Position numbers and translations under genes: made by a program
Part shown: positions 7,644-13,369 of the stretch, in pieces
Layout: every line of letters starts with the position of its first letter
Position numbering within the stretch: position 1 is the stretch's first letter
DNA from: UBA9715 sp045614225
Lineage (GTDB): Bacteria; Actinomycetota; Coriobacteriia; Coriobacteriales; Eggerthellaceae
DNA: 17,215 bases
Direction: 5' to 3'
Assembly (NCBI GenBank): GCA_045614225.1
Contig: JAZLCO010000134.1
Coordinates: forward strand, 1 to 17,215
The notes under the pieces: model-generated
Told to the model about the DNA's origin: nothing
The model's input: only the letters and a program-made list of their open reading frames with translations
The model's database searches: none

Positions 7644-8314
7644 GAAAGCCGCGGCAGCAGAGCCTCCAAGAACATTGCAGTAGACCGATAATAGGGCAAG
7701 CGCGTCTCGATGCGCACCTTGACTGCGAAACGGGAGGCCCATGTGCTCAAATGCTCACCAAAAAACTGGTCGAATGCTGCTCGTGCGCTCCCGCCTGGCA
7801 GCATGTCGCACGCAATCGGCGCAGTCGCGCCGGCGGCCCATGCGGCCAACATTTGCAGCAGCTCGAATTCTGTCGCGATATGGTCGAGCGGCTCATTCGT
7901 GTCCACGGGGCGAGCGAGCGCACAGCTTTTCATAAACTGCTCGACGGCCATGCTGTGGGGGTTGATGAACGTCAGCCCTTCGACCCCATCGTCTTCTGCG
8001 CGCCATATGCCTTCATAGGGGCTAACCACGGGACTCGGCGGTCCAATGAAGAGGCGTGTCGCCTCGGCACGCAACACATGGAACAGCTCGTCAGCGGTCA
8101 GTTCGTCTCCTGCGGCTCCTTCTGTAAGCGCCTTACCGAATTCACCCGGCAGCACCGCTGCCAGAGAGCTTGATATCTCTCGCGCCGCCTCATCCCATTC
8201 CCCGCTTATTAGCGTCTGCGCCAAATCGGGCGTCGGGTAACGAAGCGAGAACGCAAGCATCTCGCACGCAGTCGCTTTCGCTTGCCACATCTGATCGATT
8301 ATCGTCACGCTCAC
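7640..8314 (-). CDS. TorD/DmsD-family molybdoenzyme chaperone
   Basis: This cytoplasmic all-helical protein of about 224 residues is of the TorD/DmsD type. These bind the Tat signal peptide of a DMSO reductase family enzyme and assist cofactor loading before export. Recognisable are EATRLFIGPPSPVVSPYEG at about 84-102 and PLDHIATEFELLQML at about 142-156, the two conserved TorD segments. GTG at 8314 is chosen because GAAGG lies 9 nt upstream; GTG at 8323 or 8308 is also possible. Its natural client is the catalytic subunit encoded at 4453-6936, although the gene is separated from that operon by the divergently placed tetR gene. It converges on tetR with a 3-base overlap of stop codons. Confidence 0.88.
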   Translation of the reverse strand: MSVTIIDQMWQAKATACEMLAFSLRYPTPDLAQTLISGEWDEAAREISSSLAAVLPGEFGKALTEGAAGDELTADELFHVLRAEATRLFIGPPSPVVSPYEGIWRAEDDGVEGLTFINPHSMAVEQFMKSCALARPVDTNEPLDHIATEFELLQMLAAWAAGATAPIACDMLPGGSARAAFDQFFGEHLSTWASRFAVKVRIETRLPYYRSTAMFLEALLPRLS

Positions 8315-8398
8315 GGAATGCACCCTTCACTCAGTTGACAAGTTTCATAGTATCAGCAATCAAATCAGTCCTGGACCGCTTTTGCGCCAAAGATGCTA

Positions 8399-8428
8399 TA
8401 GCCCCTCGGCAATCATGCAGAGGGGCTA
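8399..8428 (-). terminator. Hairpin 3' of the copy-2 methyltransferase
   Basis: A perfect 9-bp stem (TAGCCCCTC/GAGGGGCTA) encloses a 12-nt loop, in the 257-nt gap between the methyltransferase stop at 8571 and the torD-like start. On the minus strand it is followed by a weak T-containing stretch (ATAGCATCTTT). It is 140 nt past the stop, so it could end that transcript, but no strong T-tract confirms this. The rest of the gap shows nothing clear. Confidence 0.5.
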
Positions 8429-8570
8429 ACCCACCAAGGCGAATAACACGAGGCAAGAATCAACTTCTAATCGTGTATTGCTTGCTTTCTAGAATCTTTG
8501 CGCATGCGCACTCGCTCTTAGGCGTCGTCGTTTCGAAAGCCGCAATGGAATGCCAGGCAGCCGTCCAGGT

Positions 8571-9557
8571 TTACTTGGCGGCGAGGACCTCGCGCCCGTA
8601 CTTGGCAGCCTCATCGACTATCCAGGCGTTTTGCCGTTCCACCTCGGGACCTTGTCCGATGACGAGCGCGAAGAGCATCGACGGGCCGATGCCGACCAGT
8701 CGGTCTATGGCGTCCCTCGTCGCCTGGCGGCACGTCTCCTCGTCGGCACCGACGAAGTTGGCGGGCGAAGCGGCGCTCCATCCCCCGTTGATGATCAGGC
8801 GGTCGCCGTACTTGGCCTTCAGGCCCTCGTAGTCGTTCACGGTCTCGGCGGACTGCCAGATGTCCAGCCCCATCTCCATCATGTCCTCGATGAAGACCTC
8901 GCCTTTACCGCATAGATGGAACTCAATCTTCTTGCCGTAGGACTTGATGCGGTCGAAGAGCTGCTTGTAGTAGGGCCTGAAGAACTCCTCGTACACTTCC
9001 ATCGAGATGAACGGGCCCGTCAGCGAGCAGAGGTCGTCAGCCACGCAGTAGATCTCGGGATCGTAGTACTTCTCCTCCAGGTCGATGACGCGCAGGTAGT
9101 ACTCCGTCATGTACTCGCAGAACTCCTTGACCGCCTCGGGAGACTCGTAGAACGAAACGAGTCCGTTCTCGAAACCGAGCATCGCCATGATCGGGAGGAA
9201 GAAGTTGCCGGCGGAGCCCGCGCAGGTGAACACGAGCGAGACGTGGTCGTCCGGGACAGCGGCAAGGTCGCGCGCCGCCATGGCCTCCCAGTCGATGGCG
9301 TCCAGATCGGGCAGGTGCACCGTGTCACGCCAGTCGTCCATGCTCTCGATGACGGGCGGCTGCGTCGTGTCGGGCATCGGCCCGCTGGCGTTTATCGCCC
9401 AGGGCACACCGAACATGTCGCGACGATCCGGGGACGCCATGAAGCCCAGGTAGAAGCTCGGGATGACCCAGGGGCATTCCACGAGGCTGAAGGGCACCCA
9501 CTCGCCCCATTCGCCGTTCAGGACCTTGCGGTAGTTCTCTGCGGATGTCATTGCCAT
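8571..9557 (-). CDS. UroD/MtaA-family methyltransferase (copy 2)
   Basis: This 328-residue protein of the UroD superfamily is a paralogue of the protein at 1722-2693, with the same layout: GENYR-type N-terminus (ENYRKVLNGEWGEW), a central FFLPIMAMLGFENGLVSF stretch, FHLCGKGEVFIEDMMEMG with His214-X-Cys216-Gly, and GGWSAASPANF at 258-268. The His/Cys pair matches zinc ligands of corrinoid-dependent methyltransferases. The usual third ligand cannot be aligned between the two copies (Cys276 here, Cys277 there, in different positions relative to GGW). ATG at 9557 follows GGAGAC. It is divergent from a PucR-type regulator across 167 nt, so local control is likely. The substrate is unknown. The two copies differ enough to have different substrates. 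Confidence 0.85.
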   Translation of the reverse strand: MAMTSAENYRKVLNGEWGEWVPFSLVECPWVIPSFYLGFMASPDRRDMFGVPWAINASGPMPDTTQPPVIESMDDWRDTVHLPDLDAIDWEAMAARDLAAVPDDHVSLVFTCAGSAGNFFLPIMAMLGFENGLVSFYESPEAVKEFCEYMTEYYLRVIDLEEKYYDPEIYCVADDLCSLTGPFISMEVYEEFFRPYYKQLFDRIKSYGKKIEFHLCGKGEVFIEDMMEMGLDIWQSAETVNDYEGLKAKYGDRLIINGGWSAASPANFVGADEETCRQATRDAIDRLVGIGPSMLFALVIGQGPEVERQNAWIVDEAAKYGREVLAAK

Positions 9558-9631
9558 GTTCGTCTCCTTCTCCTTGCGTTTGCCTTCGGGCGATATGGCG
9601 GAGCCACGAAGCTCGGCCCGTCCCGTATGCC

Positions 9632-9685
9632 CGTATTATTTCGTCTCTGCTTCCCGTAATATATGTTTCGATACGCTAAAATATT
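9632..9685 (-). promoter_or_regulatory. Conserved control block of the copy-2 methyltransferase/regulator pair
   Basis: CGTATTAT (9632-9639), a 17-nt gap and TAATATATGTTTCGATACGC with a following TAAAATAT (to about 9685) correspond to the block at 2757-2807 beside the first copy. It lies between the divergent start codons. It is the best candidate binding site for the PucR-type regulator and also overlaps the probable promoters in both directions. Confidence 0.5.
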
Positions 9686-9724
9686 TTCATTTAATAAGCG
9701 GTTATTTAGTTCAAGGAGACAAAT

Positions 9725-11176
9725 ATGCTCATAAGCATGTGGATGATTCGGGACATGCTCGGAGACAAGGTCACCCAAACCCACATCTCCGACGGGGGCA
9801 TGTCCATACGCAGCATCTCGCTCCTGGCACAATCGCGGACAACCCAGAAAAAGACAGCCTACATCTGCCCATCTGAGCAGTTCATCCCCACCATGAGAAG
9901 GCAGGTGATCTGCGTCCACGGAGACGACTGGATCGTGGTCGACTCGGACGACTTCGAGGAGGTCTTCGACTTCGTGTCGTCGCGCGTCGAGCAGATATTC
10001 GACTGGGACCAGGACGTGCGCGACGCGATCGCCGGGGGGTGCTCCCTGGCCTCCGTCGCCGAGAGGGCGACCGACATGCTCGGCAACGTCGCCTCGGTGA
10101 TCAACTCGCTGTTCATGATGGAAGCCCACGGGCGGCTCCAGGGAACCGACATCCCCCGGAAAGTGGCTGACCAGATCGAGCGGGAGGGCACGATGAGCCT
10201 GGGCGAGACCGTCGAGTTCTCGCAAGACTACGCGCTGTTCTCGACCCGCAGGACCGTCTTCCCGTACTACCTCAAGCGCTACGGCAACGTCGGGTGCCTC
10301 TGCAAGAGCCTCTTCGCCGAGGGCGCGTTCTGGGGGGCCTGCATGCTCTACATCGGCGCTTCGCCCGCCTCGCAGATCCCGCGGTCGACCCTGCAGCTGT
10401 TCGAGGTTTTCCACGAGCAGGTCGCGTACTGGCTTGCATCCCAGGGCCTGATCGGGCAGGCGCCGACCCACAACCGCATGGTCTCGGCGCTCCTGGAGGG
10501 CGCCGTGCCGGCGGCGAAGGTGGAGGGATACTTGGAGGGTCTCGGATGGGGCGAGGGCTGCGAGAAGTACGTCGCCATCCTCAAGCTGGCCGACGACAAC
10601 CCCAGCATCCACCGCATCGTGGGCCGCCACCTCGACAGGCTGCACCCCAAGGTGGTCCATTCGAGCAGGGGCGACGCGTTCACCGTCATCGGGAACTCGG
10701 AGGCGATGACCGACGAGGCCCTGCTGTCGGGGATGCGCCCGATGATGCAGAGGTACGACGTCCGCGCCGGGGTGAGCTTTCCCGTGAAGGAGGCGGGGCA
10801 TTTCAAGAGCGCCTATCGTCAGGCAGAACTTGCGCTCGAACATGCTGGAACGTCGGATACCGGGGTCTGCCGCTGCCTGGACAACGCCGTGACTATCCTG
10901 GGCGAGCTGCTTGACCCCGACTCCTCCCCGTGCCTGCGCCATCCCGCCATCTCGCAGATTCAGAGCTACGACGAAACGCACGGAACCGAGCTGATCGCCA
11001 CCCTGTGCAGCTACCTGCTCAACGAGAGGAGCCTCGTGCGCACCGCCGCGGAGCTGAACGTCCACAAGAACACGGTCAAGTACCGCGTCGGCGTCCTGGC
11101 GGAGACGTTCGGCCTCGACCTCGACGACCGCGACCAGCGGCTCCACCTGCTCGTTTCGCTCGCATTGGAATTGTAG
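9725..11176 (+). CDS. PucR/CdaR-type transcriptional regulator
   Basis: This 483-residue regulator ends in a PucR-type helix-turn-helix (about 431-480): SLVRTAAELNVHKNTVKYRV followed by FGLDLDDRDQRLHLLVSLAL, the typical end of this family. Residues 1-400 form an N-terminal sensory region and a central GGDEF-like/CdaR-type region without recognisable catalytic motifs. ATG at 9725 has AAGGAG six bases upstream. It is divergent from the copy-2 methyltransferase and likely activates it in response to its substrate. Its first 40 codons have a decayed copy at 2862-2966 beside methyltransferase copy 1, so this protein may now serve both promoters; that is inference from the shared control block. Confidence 0.85.
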   Translation: MLISMWMIRDMLGDKVTQTHISDGGMSIRSISLLAQSRTTQKKTAYICPSEQFIPTMRRQVICVHGDDWIVVDSDDFEEVFDFVSSRVEQIFDWDQDVRDAIAGGCSLASVAERATDMLGNVASVINSLFMMEAHGRLQGTDIPRKVADQIEREGTMSLGETVEFSQDYALFSTRRTVFPYYLKRYGNVGCLCKSLFAEGAFWGACMLYIGASPASQIPRSTLQLFEVFHEQVAYWLASQGLIGQAPTHNRMVSALLEGAVPAAKVEGYLEGLGWGEGCEKYVAILKLADDNPSIHRIVGRHLDRLHPKVVHSSRGDAFTVIGNSEAMTDEALLSGMRPMMQRYDVRAGVSFPVKEAGHFKSAYRQAELALEHAGTSDTGVCRCLDNAVTILGELLDPDSSPCLRHPAISQIQSYDETHGTELIATLCSYLLNERSLVRTAAELNVHKNTVKYRVGVLAETFGLDLDDRDQRLHLLVSLALEL

Positions 11177-11245
11177 CGCAGGGCATCACCGGCACTCAAA
11201 GCGTTCGTGGATTTCCTAGCATCTTGACGACATGTCGACAGGTGG

Positions 11246-11274
11246 GGCGGCAAGGGGACAAGCGGTTTGTCACC
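11246..11274. repeat. 29-nt repeat unit at the hipA breakpoint
   Basis: Arms GGCGGCAA and TTGTCACC enclose the 13-nt loop GGGGACAAGCGGT. Relative to the plus-strand regulator that stops at 11176, it has the same orientation as copies 3' of other genes. It also begins exactly where recognisable hipA sequence ends on the minus strand. The remaining 11177-11245 shows only a short palindrome, CGACATGTCG at 11228. Confidence 0.7.
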
Positions 11275-11304
11275 GTCGATCTGCACAGTGACGTCGAGTT
11301 CCAT
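11275..11304 (-). pseudogene. hipA toxin remnant, about ten codons
   Basis: A start codon overlaps the hipB-like stop as TGATG, with AGGAGG five bases upstream. It begins M-E-L-D-V-T-V-Q-I-D, like the first strand of HipA-type kinases, and then runs straight into the 29-nt repeat at 11274. A strong translation start coupled to an HTH antitoxin gene and leading nowhere indicates that the toxin gene was deleted. Assignment to HipA rests on position and on these few residues, so it is moderate. Confidence 0.5.
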
Positions 11305-11603
11305 CACCGCCTCCTCACGCGCTGCGGCGTGTCCTCGTCGGCGCGCAACCGGCCTTCAGGCGTGTTCAGGGGATCGGTGCCGGCGACGACGGAATCCATA
11401 ACGCCCAAGATGCGCGCGATCCGGAGGAAGTTCTCGAAGCTGCCGCGCCCCTCGTTGAGCAGGGCACGCGCAGTCGGCACCGAGACGTTCGCGCGTTCGG
11501 CGAGCAGGTCCACGGTAATGCGCTGCTGCCTACGAGCGAGATCGAGATTATGGGAAACGTTCCGCATCGCTCGCGCAACCGGTATGGGAGTCTTGCCTGA
11601 CAT
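11304..11603 (-). CDS. HipB-like HTH antitoxin, apparently orphan
   Basis: This 99-residue DNA-binding protein has a helix-turn-helix at about 30-60: TVDLLAERANVSVPTARALL, then FENFLRIARILGVMDSVVAG, as in XRE/HipB-type antitoxins. The C-terminus is polar and arginine-rich (QRVRRR), which is probably disordered. In intact modules this protein neutralises and co-represses with HipA; here the partner is only a ten-codon remnant. It has a strong sigma-70-like promoter and an inverted repeat that suits autoregulation. It converges on the PucR-type gene. What it regulates now, if anything beyond itself, cannot be told. Confidence 0.75.
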   Translation of the reverse strand: MSGKTPIPVARAMRNVSHNLDLARRQQRITVDLLAERANVSVPTARALLNEGRGSFENFLRIARILGVMDSVVAGTDPLNTPEGRLRADEDTPQRVRRR

Positions 11604-11611
11604 GGTTATCC

Positions 11612-11666
11612 TAACAGTAATATTATTTTCTTAATTCCATATTTATAGCAAATATCATTACTGTTA
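11612..11666. promoter_or_regulatory. Probable HipB operator (paired half-sites)
   Basis: TAACAGTAAT at 11612-11621 and ATTACTGTTA at 11657-11666 are perfect reverse complements. The distal half-site overlaps the -35 element and the proximal one lies just before the ribosome binding site. The 45-bp centre-to-centre spacing is about four helical turns, so both face the same side of the DNA. Binding by the adjacent HTH protein is inferred. Confidence 0.6.
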
Positions 11667-11670
11667 TCAA
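11642..11670 (-). promoter_or_regulatory. Promoter of the HipB-like gene
   Basis: On the minus strand, TTGATA (11665-11670) and TATAAA (11642-11647) are separated by exactly 17 nt. This is the best sigma-70-type promoter in the window. The surrounding DNA is strongly AT-rich compared with its neighbours. Confidence 0.75.
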
Positions 11671-11686
11671 TCTACATCTGACGACA

Positions 11687-11750
11687 GGCGGCAAGGGGAC
11701 AGGTGGTTTGTCGTCTCGTGAGACGACACACCACCTGTCCCCTTGTCGCC
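11687..11750. repeat. Head-to-head pair of 29-nt units forming a 31-bp hairpin
   Basis: Units 11687-11715 and 11722-11750 are in opposite orientation. Arms 11687-11717 and 11720-11750 match at 29 of 31 positions with a 2-nt loop, which makes this the largest inverted repeat in the window. It starts 17 nt past the CooT stop codon and could end that transcript or form a cruciform. Confidence 0.85.
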
Positions 11751-11766
11751 CCCTAAGCCGGAACAG

Positions 11767-11958
11767 TCACTCTACTGTAATTGTAACCGTCGAATTGGCG
11801 AGATCGACCTGCTTGATGGCGCCCGTAACCGTTGCTGTCTGCCCAAACAGGTTCGTACAGGTGATTTCGGCGCCGTCGACGTCGATGAGCTGAACCTTGT
11901 CGAGCACGAGCTCCTTGGGCGTATCAACACCCTGAGCATATACCGCTGCCAAACACAT
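11767..11958 (-). CDS. cooT: CooT-family nickel-binding protein
   Basis: This 63-residue protein begins Met-Cys-Leu-Ala-Ala-Val-Tyr. The Cys2 next to the initiator, within the MC-x-A-x-V pattern, is the nickel ligand in CooT, which binds one Ni(II) per dimer. The rest (VQLIDVDGAEITCTNLFGQT, then TGAIKQVDLANSTVTITV) fits the small beta-barrel of the family. Known CooT proteins help supply nickel to CO dehydrogenase. The start is one base past the stop of the His-rich gene, and GAGGAG lies in the end of that gene, so translation is coupled. It is the last gene of the cooC/His-rich/cooT run. Confidence 0.85.
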   Translation of the reverse strand: MCLAAVYAQGVDTPKELVLDKVQLIDVDGAEITCTNLFGQTATVTGAIKQVDLANSTVTITVE

Positions 11959-11959
11959 G

Positions 11960-12247
11960 TTAGTTGCTCCTCTTCAGCGCGGCGATTGCGTCGTTGAGCT
12001 TTCCGTTGGAACGATTCAGGAACATGACGCTTTCGGCAAGGAGCCCCTTCGTCGACTGGTCCTCTATCTCGTCGCGGTAGCCTGCGAGCTCGGCGGCGTG
12101 CTCCTCGTTGTGGTGGCACAGGTACTCGAGCAGCTGGATGGTCTGCTCCTTCGTGCACGCGGGCTCAACTTCATGCTCATGGTCGCAATGCCCGTGAGCA
12201 TGGTCGTGACCGGGGAAATGGTGGAAGTTCATCTTCGTGTAACGCAT
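11960..12247 (-). CDS. His-rich metal-binding protein, CooJ-like in role
   Basis: This 95-residue protein has eight histidines and one cysteine between residues 9 and 25 (HDHAHGHCDHEHE in the middle), then a helical, charged remainder (32-95) with another HH pair at 45-46. Such a tail binds several nickel or zinc ions. In known coo clusters the nickel store CooJ is also His-rich, but its His-rich part is C-terminal, so this is a functional analogue rather than a sure homologue. ATG at 12247 has GAGG upstream; longer frames lack support. Placement between cooC and cooT is the main argument for a nickel role. Confidence 0.7.
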   Translation of the reverse strand: MRYTKMNFHHFPGHDHAHGHCDHEHEVEPACTKEQTIQLLEYLCHHNEEHAAELAGYRDEIEDQSTKGLLAESVMFLNRSNGKLNDAIAALKRSN

Positions 12248-12307
12248 CGGTTCATCCTCGTTTGCCTTTCTGCCACTTCTCGCGCAGTAGCCGCGCTCGT
12301 ATAGACA

Positions 12308-12336
12308 GACGACAAACCGCCTGTCCCCTTGTCGTC
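12308..12336. repeat. 29-nt repeat unit abutting the cooC stop codon
   Basis: Perfect arms GACGACAA and TTGTCGTC enclose the loop ACCGCCTGTCCCC. The unit ends at 12336 and the stop codon occupies 12337-12339, with no base between. Confidence 0.85.
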
Positions 12337-13278
12337 CTACTTCACGTAAGACATCTCCGCCTCGTCGAGCATGAGGCGGGCAATCACGTCCATCTGGCCT
12401 TGCATGTCGCCGCCGACCAGCTGGTCGCCCATGAGGTTGGCGAACGCCAAGTCGTCGTCGGCGGGAAGCTGGCCCAGCCAACGGATGTCACGCTCGTTGA
12501 GATAGGAGCGCAGGTACTTGAACTGCTTCTTGTTGGCCACCTTGTTCATGATCACGCGGATACGGCGGATGCCGATGCCCTCGCTCATGAATTTCATGCG
12601 CTCGGCCAGCAACAACGAGTCGCGCGACGGGTCGATGACGATAATCACGGTGTCGCACCCTTGCTCCACACCGCGCCCGAAGCTCTCGGCTCCGGCGTCC
12701 TGGTCGGCGATGACGACCTCGCGCTCACCCGGCGCCAGGTTCTGCATGAGCTGCTTGGTCACCTCACCCAGGTTGCACGAGCAGCCTTGGAAGGGGTTCT
12801 CGATCTTGCCGATGCTCATGAACCTGACGCCATCGTTTTCGGCCAGATATTCGCCTGGAATCTCGGAGATGGCCAGTGGATCGCGGTTCATCCAGCTCAC
12901 GTCGCCGCTCGCGCCGATGGAAAAACGCCCCGAGGCATCCATGAGGGGCAGCGGCAGCTCGTCGATGCCGAGCTTGGCCGCCGTACCCTCGTTGGAGTCG
13001 TCGGTGTCGATGACGAGCGGCTCATAGCCGAGTGCGACCATGCTGCGCGCGAGCAGGGCGGTGACGGTCGACTTGCCCGCACCGCCCTTGCCGCATACGG
13101 CGATCTTCTTGATGTCCTTGAGCGCATGGCGCGCCGCTGCCGTCGAGCGGATGTAATCGCCCACAATCTTGGTTGCTGCGACCACTTCCTCCTTGGTGGT
13201 CGCCAAACACATCTTGCAGTCGATGCAGCCTTCGCCCGTATAGACCGGCGCGCCGACTGGACAATGGAAGTCCCCCAT
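12337..13278 (-). CDS. cooC: CooC-like nickel-insertion ATPase with N-terminal Cys motif
   Basis: This 313-residue MinD/SIMIBI-class ATPase is of the CooC type. The deviant Walker A KGGAGKST lies at about 64-71, DTDDSN at 91-96, the CxC motif (Cys166-Ser-Cys168, in FQGCSCNLGE) that binds metal in CooC, and DQDAGAESFGRG at 192-203, matching the DxxAGxE segment. CooC dimerises with ATP and inserts nickel into the C-cluster of CO dehydrogenase; AcsF acts similarly on acetyl-CoA synthase. Unusual here is an N-terminal extension of about 55 residues with Cys6 and GCIDCKMC (Cys18, 21, 24), resembling half a ferredoxin. ATG at 13278 is preceded by GGGGA. No CODH or acetyl-CoA synthase gene is in the window, so the client is unknown. 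Confidence 0.85.
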   Translation of the reverse strand: MGDFHCPVGAPVYTGEGCIDCKMCLATTKEEVVAATKIVGDYIRSTAAARHALKDIKKIAVCGKGGAGKSTVTALLARSMVALGYEPLVIDTDDSNEGTAAKLGIDELPLPLMDASGRFSIGASGDVSWMNRDPLAISEIPGEYLAENDGVRFMSIGKIENPFQGCSCNLGEVTKQLMQNLAPGEREVVIADQDAGAESFGRGVEQGCDTVIIVIDPSRDSLLLAERMKFMSEGIGIRRIRVIMNKVANKKQFKYLRSYLNERDIRWLGQLPADDDLAFANLMGDQLVGGDMQGQMDVIARLMLDEAEMSYVK

Positions 13279-13302
13279 GGCTGTCCCCGTTCTTCAACCT
13301 CG

Positions 13303-13331
13303 ATGTGGCAGGGGACGATCCCCTGCCACAT
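13303..13331. repeat. Perfect 13-bp hairpin upstream of cooC
   Basis: ATGTGGCAGGGGA (13303-13315) and TCCCCTGCCACAT (13319-13331) pair exactly around the loop CGA. It lies 24 nt before the cooC start codon and 10 nt past the neighbouring 29-nt unit. It is unlike the 29-nt family. There is no T-tract, so control of cooC translation or mRNA processing is as likely as termination. Confidence 0.75.
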
Positions 13332-13340
13332 TCCCTACTA

Positions 13341-13369
13341 GACGACAAACGACCTGTCCCCTTGTAGTC
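13341..13369. repeat. 29-nt repeat unit overlapping the ferredoxin-gene stop
   Basis: Arms GACGACAA and TTGTAGTC (one mismatch) enclose the loop ACGACCTGTCCCC. Its last base is shared with the stop codon at 13369-13371. Confidence 0.8.
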
